Below are positions 13,971 to 21,443 of a DNA stretch of 28,982 nt, one piece after another. Where the stretch lies: the NCBI GenBank assembly GCA_049317345.1, contig JBMOIL010000008.1, forward strand, positions 1 to 28,982, in the 5' to 3' direction. This DNA comes from Mxb001 sp049317345 (GTDB lineage: Bacteria; Actinomycetota; Actinomycetes; S36-B12). The notes beneath the pieces were generated by a model. That model did no database searches. It was not told the origin of the DNA and was given only the letters and a program-made list of their open reading frames with translations. A program made the position numbers and the translations under genes. How positions within the stretch are numbered: position 1 is the stretch's first letter; every line of letters begins with the position of its first letter.

Positions 13971-16124
13971 TCACACCAGGCGACCGCGGGTGCGGTGCAC
14001 CTCGATGAGCGTCTCCTGCAGATCGCGCAGGGGTCCGCCGTCGGGGTTGACCGTGCGGCGTATCCACGTGCCGTCCGGGCGCAGGTCCCACGCCGCTGTG
14101 CCGGGATCGAAGGCGAGGATGAAGAGGGCATTGACCCCCGCGATGTCCTCGGGAGCCTTGAGGCTCACCAGGGCCTCGACACGGCGGTCGAGATTGCGGT
14201 GCATGAGGTCAGCCGAACCGATCCACACCTCGGTGTCGCCGTCATTGCAGAACTCGTACACGCGAGAGTGCTCCAGGAAGCGGCCGAGGATGCTGATGAC
14301 CTCGATGTGGTCGCTGAGGCCAGGCACTCCCGGGCGGAGGGCGCAGATGCCCCGCACCCAGATCTTGATCGGCACGCCCGCCTGGGAGGCGCGGTAGAGG
14401 GCGTCGATGATGCGCTCGTCGACGATAGCGTTGCACTTGAAGCGGATTCCGGAGGGCAGTCCCGCCCGCGCGTGCTCGATCTCGCGATCGATGCGGTCGA
14501 TGAGGCCGTTGCGGATGGAGTGAGGGGCGACGAGCAGCCGGTGGTAGTCGGTGTTCATCGAGTAGCCCGAGAGCACGTTGAAGAGGTCTGACACGTCCTC
14601 GCCGACCTGCTCGTCGCAGGTGAAGAGGCCGAAGTCCTCGTAGAGGCGCGCGGTCTTGGGGTGGTAGTTGCCCGTCCCCAGGTGGCAGTAGCGACGCAGG
14701 CGATCGCCGTCGTCGCGCACCACCATGGAGAGCTTGCAGTGAGTCTTGAGACCGACGAGGCCGTAGACGACGTGCACGCCGGCTTCCTCGAGCTTCTTGC
14801 CCCAGTCGATGTTGTTCTGCTCGTCGAATCGTGCCTTGATCTCGACGAGGGCGAGCACCTGCTTGCCGTTGCGCGCTGCTTCGATCAGCGCCTGGACGAT
14901 GGGCGAGTCACCGCTGGTGCGATAGAGGGTCTGCTTGATGGCGAGCACATCCGGATCGACGGCCGCCTGCTCGAGGAAGAGCTGCACGCTCGTGGAGAAC
15001 GAGTCGTAGGGATGGTGGACGAGGACGTCCCGCTCGCGCACCTCGGCGAAGATGTCGGGAGCGGACGCCGACTCGACCTCTGCAAGAGCGCGGCTCGTGC
15101 GGGGCACAAAGCTCGGCTGCTTGAGATCGTCGCGGTCCACGGCGTAGAGGGACCACAGCCCGGTGAGGTCGAGTGGCCCGGGCAGGCGGAAGACCTCTGG
15201 CTCGCTCACATCGAGCTCATCCATGAGCAACTCGAGCACGTACGGATCGATCGAACTCTCGACCTCGAGACGCACGGCCGGGCCGAAGCGGCGTCGGGAG
15301 AGCTCTCGCTCGAGGGCCTTGAGGAGATTCTCGGCGTCATCCTCCTCCACCTCGACGTCTTCGTTGCGCGTCACGCGGAAGGTGTGGTGCTGGAGGATGT
15401 CCATGCCCGGGAAGAGCTCGTCGAGGTGTGCAGCGATGACGGCTTCGAGCTGGACGAAGCGCTGGGCCCCGACGGGGACGAAACGCGGCAGCGATGGCGG
15501 GACCTTGACGCGGGCGAAGAGCTCGGTGCCGGTGACGGGATTGCGTACGACGACAGCGAGATTGAGCGACAGTCCGCTGATGTAGGGGAAGGGATGGCTC
15601 GGGTCCACCGCAAGTGGGGTGAGCACGGGGAAGACGCGCTGGTCGAAGAACGCATCGAGCTCGGTGCGCTCATCCGCCGTGAGGGCCTCCCAGTCGAGGA
15701 TCTGCACGCCGTGCGCCGCGAGAGCTGGCCGCACCTGATCGCGGAAGATCGTGGCCTGCTGTAGTTGGAGCAGATGCGCTCGGCTCCAGATGGCTTCGAG
15801 CACCTCGCGAGGCGTCAGTCCGCTGGCCGCGCGTACGGCGATGCCGGTGGCGATACGGCGCTTAAGGCCCGCCACACGCACCATGAAGAACTCGTCGAGG
15901 TTGCTCGCGAAGATCGCGATGAATTTTGCGCGCTCAAGCACGGGCAGGTCGGGATCCTCCGAGAGCTGCAGGACGCGCTCGTTGAAGGCAAGCCAGGAGA
16001 GCTCCCTGTCGAGGAAACGGTCGGGTGGCAGCGGGCCCGCCTCTGCCTCGACGGCCACTACGGCGGCCTCGTCGACCTCGACCTCGGCCTGAGGCATATG
16101 GGCCTGGGGGGCATCGGTGGACAT
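13971..16124 (-). CDS. ppk1: Polyphosphate kinase 1
   Basis: This 717-residue enzyme reversibly polymerises the terminal phosphate of ATP into polyphosphate. An acidic, Ala-rich leader of about 33 residues precedes the N-domain (RFLDRELSWLAFNERVLQL). The phospholipase D-like catalytic halves follow: His462 in GLKTHCK is the expected autophosphorylated histidine and His619 in FLEHSRVYEF the second active-site histidine; VWIGSADLMHRNLDRRVE is also characteristic. It lies between mshD and the CYTH-CHAD gene on the same strand, with 71 bp before it. I see no PHO box in that gap, so starvation control may come from the operon promoter, if at all. Confidence 0.97.
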   Translation of the reverse strand: MSTDAPQAHMPQAEVEVDEAAVVAVEAEAGPLPPDRFLDRELSWLAFNERVLQLSEDPDLPVLERAKFIAIFASNLDEFFMVRVAGLKRRIATGIAVRAASGLTPREVLEAIWSRAHLLQLQQATIFRDQVRPALAAHGVQILDWEALTADERTELDAFFDQRVFPVLTPLAVDPSHPFPYISGLSLNLAVVVRNPVTGTELFARVKVPPSLPRFVPVGAQRFVQLEAVIAAHLDELFPGMDILQHHTFRVTRNEDVEVEEDDAENLLKALERELSRRRFGPAVRLEVESSIDPYVLELLMDELDVSEPEVFRLPGPLDLTGLWSLYAVDRDDLKQPSFVPRTSRALAEVESASAPDIFAEVRERDVLVHHPYDSFSTSVQLFLEQAAVDPDVLAIKQTLYRTSGDSPIVQALIEAARNGKQVLALVEIKARFDEQNNIDWGKKLEEAGVHVVYGLVGLKTHCKLSMVVRDDGDRLRRYCHLGTGNYHPKTARLYEDFGLFTCDEQVGEDVSDLFNVLSGYSMNTDYHRLLVAPHSIRNGLIDRIDREIEHARAGLPSGIRFKCNAIVDERIIDALYRASQAGVPIKIWVRGICALRPGVPGLSDHIEVISILGRFLEHSRVYEFCNDGDTEVWIGSADLMHRNLDRRVEALVSLKAPEDIAGVNALFILAFDPGTAAWDLRPDGTWIRRTVNPDGGPLRDLQETLIEVHRTRGRLV

Positions 16125-16195
16125 GCACGCATGGTCCCACAGGTGGATGAGCCCCGTGTGGCCTGCGGGTGACGCCTCAGAGTCAGGGGAGCGAA

Positions 16196-17179
16196 TCAGG
16201 CGCGGCGGTAGAGGACGTCGGTATCCCAGTGGGTGAAGCCGAGGCTGGAATAGAGCGCGATGGCGGGGGTGTTGGCGGCGTCGACGTAGAGCATCGCCTG
16301 GGTCAGTCCGCGCGCGGCGAGCAGGCGAAGCCCGGCCACGAGCAGTGAGCGCCCGAGGCCCGTGCCCTGGTGCAGCGGATCGACGCCGATCACATAGACC
16401 TCGCCAAGGGCCTCATGCCCGTGGCCGTGGGAATGGTCCACCCCCTCGGCATGCAATTGCTCATGGCCGGTGTCGTCATGGTGAGAGTGCCCGCCGTGGA
16501 CCTTGGTCCAGTGGAAACCCGCGATGGCTCCCTGGTCGTCGGTGGCGACGAGGAACCCGGAGGGGTCGAACCACGACTCCGACATGCGCCGGTGCAGGTC
16601 GTCGAGGGTCCACCCGCCCTGATCGGGGAGCTCCGCGAAGGCTGCGCGGTTGACCGTGAGCCACGCCTCGTCGTCGATGCCCGGCAGGAAACTGCGTAGA
16701 TGCACTCCCTCGGGCAACGGGATGTCAGGCAGTGGCGACAGAAGCGACCGGCGCATTTGCCAGAGCACGCGCGCCTGCGTGAAACCGAGACTCTCCGTCA
16801 GGCCGCGGGCGGCCTCACTCTCGCCGTGTGCCCACAGCCGCATGCCCCGCCCGGGAGCATCGCGTCCGCTGATCTCAATGAGTTCGGTAGCGAGTGCGTG
16901 GCCGAGTGCGCGGTGCCGCACCGACGGCGCCACCACCATCTCCGCACTCGGCCCTTCGACCAGGTCCGTCACATCGAGATGCGCGTAGCCCACCAGTCGG
17001 CCATCCTCGGCCCGCGCGAGGAGATGGCGCACATGGGTATCGCCACCGTGGCGCAGGTGGAGCATGACGTGCTCGGAGAGTGGCGTGACCCCATCGTGGC
17101 GTGCCGCTTCGTCAACGAGATCGAAGACCTCGAGCACCTCGGCCCGCTCCAGGCGGCTGCGGACCTCGATCGGGATCAT
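16196..17179 (-). CDS. mshD: Mycothiol synthase with histidine-rich insertion
   Basis: This 327-residue enzyme acetylates the Cys-GlcN-Ins intermediate with acetyl-CoA, the last step of mycothiol synthesis. It has two GNAT halves. The first has SVRHRALGHALATELI; the second has VIGVDPLHQGTGLGRSLL, the acetyl-CoA pyrophosphate loop, near residues 263-280, then YVDAANTPAIALYSSLGF. Between WTKVH (224-228) and GEVYV (259-263) lies a loop with ten histidines in residues 228-255, much longer than in mycobacterial MshD as I remember it. The ATG overlaps the glnR stop by four bases (ATGA), the same glnR-mshD pairing seen in mycobacteria. Confidence 0.93.
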   Translation of the reverse strand: MIPIEVRSRLERAEVLEVFDLVDEAARHDGVTPLSEHVMLHLRHGGDTHVRHLLARAEDGRLVGYAHLDVTDLVEGPSAEMVVAPSVRHRALGHALATELIEISGRDAPGRGMRLWAHGESEAARGLTESLGFTQARVLWQMRRSLLSPLPDIPLPEGVHLRSFLPGIDDEAWLTVNRAAFAELPDQGGWTLDDLHRRMSESWFDPSGFLVATDDQGAIAGFHWTKVHGGHSHHDDTGHEQLHAEGVDHSHGHGHEALGEVYVIGVDPLHQGTGLGRSLLVAGLRLLAARGLTQAMLYVDAANTPAIALYSSLGFTHWDTDVLYRRA

Positions 17180-17910
17180 CTGCCAGCCCGAGTCTCGATC
17201 TCGGCGTCGTCGTCTGTGAGGGTGGAGACGGTGGCGTCGTCCGGGCGGGCCGGGACGAAGCGGTAGCCCACGTTGCGGACGGTGCCGATGAGCGCCTCGT
17301 GCTCCGGCCCGAGCTTGGCGCGCAGGCGACGCACATGGACATCGACGGTGCGCGTGCCACCGAAGTAGTCGTATCCCCAGACCTCCTGAAGCAGCTGGGC
17401 GCGGCTGAAGACCCGGCCGGGGTGCTGGGCGAGATAGCGCAGCAGCTCGAACTCCTTGAAGGTGAGGTCGAGCGTGCGCGTGCGCACGCGCACGATGTAG
17501 CCGGCCTCATCGATCGAGAGATCCCCGCTGCGGATCTCCCCGGGCCCCTCCTCCGGCTGGGAGTCAAGGCGTGCGACGGAGAGGCGCAGTCGTGCCTCGA
17601 GCTCGGCGGGCCCGCAGGTGTCGACGACGAACTCGTCGATGCCCCAGTCGCGTTGGAGCGCGGTGAGGCCACCCTCGGTGACGATCACGATGAGAGGATG
17701 CTCGATGCCGGTCTGGCGGATCAGTCGCGTAAGGCTGCGCACATGCGGCAGGTCGCGTCGTCCATCGACCAGGACCGCATCGCACGGCGGCGCATCAAGG
17801 AGTGCCGTGGCCTGCGCGGGCAGGATGCGCACGGCGTGGGGGAGCAGGCTGAGCGCCGGCAGGACCTCCACGGAGGGCTCTACCGCCTGGGTGAGCAGCA
17901 GCAGGCGCAC
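17176..17910 (-). CDS. glnR: GlnR, OmpR-family nitrogen regulator
   Basis: This 244-residue orphan response regulator has an atypical receiver (LLLTQAVEPSVEVLPALSLL, then DAVLVDGRRDL) that lacks the usual acidic pocket. A winged-helix domain follows from about residue 130, with LTFKEFELLRYLAQHPGRVF, EVWGYDYFGGTRTVDVHV and GTVRNVGYRF. The wording closely matches actinobacterial GlnR, which controls ammonium assimilation and nitrate genes and is not known to be phosphorylated. No partner kinase is present. GTG at 17908-17910 is chosen since TATCCT lies six bases before it; the longer reading to 17964 adds non-family residues. It begins the operon glnR-mshD and probably ppk1-CYTH/CHAD, and is divergent from a hydrolase gene. 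Confidence 0.92.
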   Translation of the reverse strand: MRLLLLTQAVEPSVEVLPALSLLPHAVRILPAQATALLDAPPCDAVLVDGRRDLPHVRSLTRLIRQTGIEHPLIVIVTEGGLTALQRDWGIDEFVVDTCGPAELEARLRLSVARLDSQPEEGPGEIRSGDLSIDEAGYIVRVRTRTLDLTFKEFELLRYLAQHPGRVFSRAQLLQEVWGYDYFGGTRTVDVHVRRLRAKLGPEHEALIGTVRNVGYRFVPARPDDATVSTLTDDDAEIETRAGR

Positions 17911-17916
17911 TACGGG

Positions 17917-17922
17917 AGGATA
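17917..17922 (-). promoter_or_regulatory. -10 element of glnR (leaderless type)
   Basis: Minus-strand TATCCT, six bases, then GTG. It lies inside the very short gap to the divergent hydrolase gene. Confidence 0.55.
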
Positions 17923-17929
17923 TCGACCC

Positions 17930-18757
17930 GTGACCCAGGCTCGAGGCGTCGGGCGGCACCGCATTGCCGTGCCACCTCAGGCTGAACCCCTCTCGCTCGT
18001 GAGCCAGGACGGCATCGCGCTGGCGGCCATGCACCTCCCTCATCCGTCGAGCTCCACGGCGATCGTCGTCGCCCATGGCTTCGGGGGAGCGCACGATCAG
18101 GAACGAGTGGAGCGGATCGCGCAGCTCCTCAACGAGGAGTCGAGCGTCGTTGCGGTGACGCAGCGCGGTCACGGCGACTCCGATGGCATGACCACCCTGG
18201 GCCACCGCGAGCCCATGGATGTCGAGGCCGCGGTCGCGTGGGCGCGTGGCGCGGGATATGACCGCGTCGTGACAGTCGGATTCTCCATGGGCGCGGCAGT
18301 GGTCCTACGCCACGCTGCGCTGCTCGGTCCCGGGTCGAGCGATGCGGTCGTCGCAGTGAGCGGCCCTGCGTACTGGTTCTATCGGGGCACGACACCGATG
18401 CGCTGGCTCCACCGCGGCATCACCACGCCGGCGGGCCGCGCGTACATCCGCACGGCACTGGGCACGCGCGTCGATCCTGAGCCCTGGCCCGATCCGCCGC
18501 CAATGCCGCCCACCGAGGCTGCCACCCGCGTGCGCGAGCACGGGATCGATCTGCTCATCGTCCACGGGGATGCAGACGGCTTCTTCCCCCTGGATCACCC
18601 CCGTGCACTCCACGAGGCGGCACCCGGCTCCGAACTGTGGATCGAGCCGGGGTTCGGGCATGCCGAGGGTGCCATCGAGGAGGATCTTGTCCGGCGCATC
18701 GGCACGTGGGCCATGCCAGAGGCCGGGCGAGGCGCCTCTCCCGGACTGTCGGGCTAG
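17930..18757 (+). CDS. Alpha/beta hydrolase
   Basis: This is a protein of about 275 residues with the alpha/beta-hydrolase core. VVAHGFGGAHD forms the oxyanion-hole region, VGFSMGAAVV holds nucleophile Ser119, VHGDADGFFP has the acid residue (Asp214 or 216), and GFGHAEG has His244. The DGIALAAMHLP opening and the small cap (YWFYRGTTPMRWLHRG) recall the esterase/lysophospholipase-like group; the substrate is unknown. The start is uncertain: GTG 17930 leaves only 19 bp to divergent glnR, while GTG 17971 would shorten the protein by about 14 residues and leave 60 bp. Neither has a Shine-Dalgarno. Confidence 0.8.
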   Translation: MTQARGVGRHRIAVPPQAEPLSLVSQDGIALAAMHLPHPSSSTAIVVAHGFGGAHDQERVERIAQLLNEESSVVAVTQRGHGDSDGMTTLGHREPMDVEAAVAWARGAGYDRVVTVGFSMGAAVVLRHAALLGPGSSDAVVAVSGPAYWFYRGTTPMRWLHRGITTPAGRAYIRTALGTRVDPEPWPDPPPMPPTEAATRVREHGIDLLIVHGDADGFFPLDHPRALHEAAPGSELWIEPGFGHAEGAIEEDLVRRIGTWAMPEAGRGASPGLSG

Positions 18758-18760
18758 GCT
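18755..18760 (+). promoter_or_regulatory. -10 element of the membrane microprotein gene (leaderless type)
   Basis: TAGGCT, six bases, ATG at 18767. The hexamer straddles the stop of the hydrolase gene, indicating a new transcription unit. Confidence 0.55.
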
Positions 18761-18766
18761 GACGTC

Positions 18767-18868
18767 ATGCTCGAGATCGTCTACACAGGACTCCTTGTCC
18801 TCGCGATCCTCTTCATCACGTGGTTCTCGGGCTACGTCGTTTACAAGCTCTTCAAGGGCCAGGGCTAG
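18767..18868 (+). CDS. 33-residue single-span membrane microprotein
   Basis: The short frame encodes MLEIVYTGLLVLAILFITW, then FSGYVVYKLFKGQG and a stop. One hydrophobic helix covers about residues 4-27 with a basic C-terminal end, so an N-out, C-in orientation is likely. It is directly followed by the GTG of the nitrobindin-like gene with no gap, and a -10 hexamer stands six bases before its ATG. These features favour a real translated gene rather than a leader artefact. I recall similar very short membrane proteins next to this gene in other actinomycetes but cannot verify it here. The function is unknown. Confidence 0.72.
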   Translation: MLEIVYTGLLVLAILFITWFSGYVVYKLFKGQG

Positions 18869-19423
18869 GTGTCTGAGCAGTCGGTGCCTGACGGCACCGC
18901 GGAGGCTTCCCTGCTGGACCTTCCCGAGGAGCTCATCCCGCTGTCGTGGCTCATCGGCCGTTGGGCCGGCGTCGGTCTCGGGCACTACCCCACGATCGAG
19001 GACTTCCGCTTCGGCCAGGAGGTGTCCTTCACCACCGATGGTCGCCCGTTCCTCATCTACGCGTCTCGCAGTTGGCTGCTCGACGATGACGGTGCGAAGG
19101 TCCGCCCCCTCGCACTCGAATCGGGCTTCTGGCGTCCGCGCCCCGGAGGTGAAGTGGAGGTGACTCTCGCGCACCCCACGGGCTACTCCGAGTTGTGGCT
19201 CGGCACGCACGAGGTGCTCGGCATCGAAGATGCGCGCATCACGGGGGCACGCGCCAACCTGCGCACCGATGTCATCGCCGCGTCGCCCACCGCGAAGCCC
19301 TACGCCGCGGGCGAGCGGCTCTACGGCCTGGTCAATGGTGAACTCATGTGGACCTTCGACATGGCGGCCGTCGGCGAGCCGATGACCAACCATCTCTCGG
19401 CGCGGTTGCGCCCGGCTGACTGA
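18869..19423 (+). CDS. Nitrobindin-like heme-binding beta-barrel protein (FABP-like)
   Basis: This 184-residue protein has the nitrobindin signature GRWAGVG at residues 30-36. Alternating strands form a small barrel (EVSFTTDGRPFLIYASRSW, GEVEVTLAHPTGYSELWLG), and His175, nine residues from the end, is where related actinobacterial proteins bind heme iron. Nitrobindins bind ferric heme and isomerise peroxynitrite to nitrate; that role is inferred from the family. GTG at 18869 follows the microprotein stop directly, so the two are likely translated together. A Nur/Fur-type regulator follows 10 bp later, which fits a redox or metal-linked operon. Confidence 0.85.
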   Translation: MSEQSVPDGTAEASLLDLPEELIPLSWLIGRWAGVGLGHYPTIEDFRFGQEVSFTTDGRPFLIYASRSWLLDDDGAKVRPLALESGFWRPRPGGEVEVTLAHPTGYSELWLGTHEVLGIEDARITGARANLRTDVIAASPTAKPYAAGERLYGLVNGELMWTFDMAAVGEPMTNHLSARLRPAD

Positions 19424-19433
19424 CGGCCCGCCC

Positions 19434-19856
19434 GTGGACTTGGATCAGCACCTCCACGCCCGCGGTTATCGCGTCACGCCCCAGCGCACGCTCGTGCTCG
19501 CCGCTGTCAACGACCTCGGTCACGCCACGCCCGAGGAGATCCTCGTTCGCGTGCAGACTGAGTCCCCCAAGGTCAACCTGTCGACGGTCTACCGCACGCT
19601 CGAGGTGCTCGAGGACGTCGGCCTCGTCACGCACGCGCACCTCGGACACGGCTCGCCGACCTACCACTCGGTCGATGACGACGTACACATCCACCTTGTC
19701 TGCCGTCGCTGCAATGGCATCGAGTCGATTCCTGCTGGCGTGGCGCGAGACTTCTTCGATGTGCTCGACCGCGAGCGTGGCTTCTCCACTGACGTGGGCC
19801 ACATGGCGATCCACGGCGTCTGCCGCACCTGCCGGGAAGATCATCCGCATGCCTGA
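19434..19856 (+). CDS. Fur-family metalloregulator, Nur-like
   Basis: This 140-residue repressor has an N-terminal winged helix (GYRVTPQRTLVLAAV, NLSTVYRTLEVLEDVGLV) and a dimerisation domain with two CxxC pairs (Cys90/93 and Cys130/133) for structural zinc. The text matches Streptomyces Nur, the nickel-responsive regulator: HATPEE, HAHLGHG and HIHLVC are shared. Candidate metal ligands are His30, His67, His69, His85, His87 and His123. From memory of Nur, one nickel ligand corresponds to Asp83 here, so nickel specificity is uncertain. Targets in other species are nickel uptake and iron superoxide dismutase, neither in this window. The GTG start is 10 bp after the nitrobindin gene, and the stop overlaps ygfZ by 8 bp. 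Confidence 0.88.
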   Translation: MDLDQHLHARGYRVTPQRTLVLAAVNDLGHATPEEILVRVQTESPKVNLSTVYRTLEVLEDVGLVTHAHLGHGSPTYHSVDDDVHIHLVCRRCNGIESIPAGVARDFFDVLDRERGFSTDVGHMAIHGVCRTCREDHPHA

Positions 19857-20925
19857 CGTTACGGCAGGGGTGAGGTCCTATCGCAGTCCCGCACTCGACC
19901 TGCCCGGTGCATGCCCGGCCCCCGAGGACTCACTCGATAACGGCGTGCCCTGGCACTACGGCGATCCGCACGCAGAGCAGCGTCGACTTGTCGAGGGTCG
20001 GGGATCCGTGGACCTGTCGCACCGCGGGGTCGTGACCGTCTCGGGACCCGATCGGCTCACCTGGCTGCACAGCCTCACCACCCAGCACCTTGAGGCCCTC
20101 GCCCCGGGCGCATCCACGACGGCGCTCATCCTCAGCCCCCACGGTCATGTCGAGCACGAGATGCACCTGACCGACGACGGCACCACCACATGGATCACGG
20201 TCGAGCCGGGGGATGCTCCCCGCCTGGTCGCCTACCTCGACTCGATGCGATTCATGCTGCGCGTCGAGGTGGCCGACGTGAGCGAGGACTGGGCGGTCGT
20301 CTGGCAGCCCGTGCGGGAGGCTGCCCCTGATCGCGCCACCTGGCTCGTGCCCGCAGACATGGCGGGAGCGGGAGCGATCGACGCGGGAAGCGACCGAGGT
20401 GGTGATGCCTCGAAGTACATCGACCATCGGCCAGACGTGCTCATCGGCCGCGAGGTGCTGGTGCCGCGCGACGAGCTACTCCACGTGCTCGGCGGCGATC
20501 CCTCGGGCACCTGGGCGCTTGAGGCTCTGCGCGTCGCGGCCGCGGTCCCGCGCGCGGGCTTCGAGACCGACCACCGCACGCTGCCCCACGAGGTCGGCTG
20601 GATGGGATCTGCCGTGCACCTGGCGAAGGGCTGCTACCGCGGGCAGGAGGCGGTCGCGCGCGTTCATAACCTCGGGGCCCCGCCGCGCCGGCTCGTCCTC
20701 CTCCATCTCGACGGGGGCACCGAGACACTCCCCGCGCATGGCGACGCCGTGCTGCTGGGCGAACGCGAGATCGGCTGGGTCGCATCCGCCGCGCGGCACT
20801 ACGAACTCGGGCACATTGCCACGGCCGTCATCAAGCGCTCGGTCGATCCTGCTGCCGACCTCGTCGTACGCACCGCATCGGGAGACGTCGCTGCCGGGCA
20901 GGAACCCGTCATCCTCGTGCGCTAG
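19849..20925 (+). CDS. ygfZ: YgfZ/GcvT-domain folate-binding protein
   Basis: This 358-residue tetrahydrofolate-binding protein supports assembly or repair of some iron-sulfur enzymes. The family signature KGCYRGQE is at residues 260-267 and contains the essential Cys. GRGSVDLSHRGVVTVSGPDRLTWLHSL is the usual N-terminal GcvT-like part. ATG at 19849 overlaps the end of the Fur-type gene by eight bases; longer readings would run through that gene in the wrong frame. It completes a set with nitrobindin and the Nur-like regulator that points to metal and oxidative stress. It ends four bases into the convergent dtd gene. Confidence 0.93.
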   Translation: MPDVTAGVRSYRSPALDLPGACPAPEDSLDNGVPWHYGDPHAEQRRLVEGRGSVDLSHRGVVTVSGPDRLTWLHSLTTQHLEALAPGASTTALILSPHGHVEHEMHLTDDGTTTWITVEPGDAPRLVAYLDSMRFMLRVEVADVSEDWAVVWQPVREAAPDRATWLVPADMAGAGAIDAGSDRGGDASKYIDHRPDVLIGREVLVPRDELLHVLGGDPSGTWALEALRVAAAVPRAGFETDHRTLPHEVGWMGSAVHLAKGCYRGQEAVARVHNLGAPPRRLVLLHLDGGTETLPAHGDAVLLGEREIGWVASAARHYELGHIATAVIKRSVDPAADLVVRTASGDVAAGQEPVILVR

Positions 20926-21389
20926 TCGACGTCGATGATGATCGTCGTCGGGCCGTCATTCACCAGCCCCACGCGCATGTCCGCGCCGAAGCGGCCTGTC
21001 GCCACCTCGGCCCCGCGCGAGCGCAGCTCCTCCGCGACGATGGCGACAAGCGGCTCGGCGACCGGCCCGGGAGCAGCCGCATCCCACGTCGGCCGACGCC
21101 CCTTGCGTGTGTCGGCGTACAGGGTGAACTGCGAGACGACGAGGACGGGCAGGGCAAAATCGGAGGCCGAGACCTCCTTGGCGGCATCGGGCGCTCGGGA
21201 TGGATCGACACGCGACGCGTCGAAGATGCGCAGGTCGTAGACCTTCTGGGCGAGACGTCGAGCGATCGCCTCGTCATCACTGTGGGTGACCCCGACGAGC
21301 ATGAGAAGCCCGGGGCCATCGATGCGTCCCACCGTCTCCTCTGCGACGACAACCTCGGCCCCGTCCACGCGCTGCACCACCGCTCTCAT
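20922..21389 (-). CDS. dtd: D-aminoacyl-tRNA deacylase
   Basis: This 155-residue enzyme hydrolyses D-amino acids from mischarged tRNAs and also removes glycine from tRNA-Ala. It starts with the family's MRAVVQRVDGAEV. It has SQFTLYADTRKGRRP with the SQxTL catalytic-pocket motif, and a C-terminal VNDGPTTIIID in place of the common NxPVT motif. The ATG at 21387-21389 is preceded by minus-strand TACCGT and six bases, so the mRNA is probably leaderless. It is divergent from the asparaginase gene (54 bp between starts) and convergent with ygfZ, overlapping it by four bases. Confidence 0.95.
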   Translation of the reverse strand: MRAVVQRVDGAEVVVAEETVGRIDGPGLLMLVGVTHSDDEAIARRLAQKVYDLRIFDASRVDPSRAPDAAKEVSASDFALPVLVVSQFTLYADTRKGRRPTWDAAAPGPVAEPLVAIVAEELRSRGAEVATGRFGADMRVGLVNDGPTTIIIDVD

Positions 21390-21395
21390 GCGGGC

Positions 21396-21401
21396 ACGGT
21401 A
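21396..21401 (-). promoter_or_regulatory. -10 element of dtd (leaderless type)
   Basis: Minus-strand TACCGT, six bases, ATG. No Shine-Dalgarno. Confidence 0.55.
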
Positions 21402-21431
21402 ACGCGTTGTCCCAGGGGCCGAGGCACCTGA

Positions 21432-21437
21432 CAGGAT
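21432..21437 (+). promoter_or_regulatory. -10-like element of the asparaginase gene
   Basis: CAGGAT, six bases, GTG at 21444. The same ACAGGAT-N6-start arrangement is found before gpmA. Confidence 0.45.
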
Positions 21438-21443
21438 GCGCGC

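Noticed and set aside
14661..15764. A 367-residue plus-strand frame
   Set aside because: It lies wholly antisense to ppk1, whose protein is unmistakable. The frame shows no family motif and is a high-GC mirror frame.
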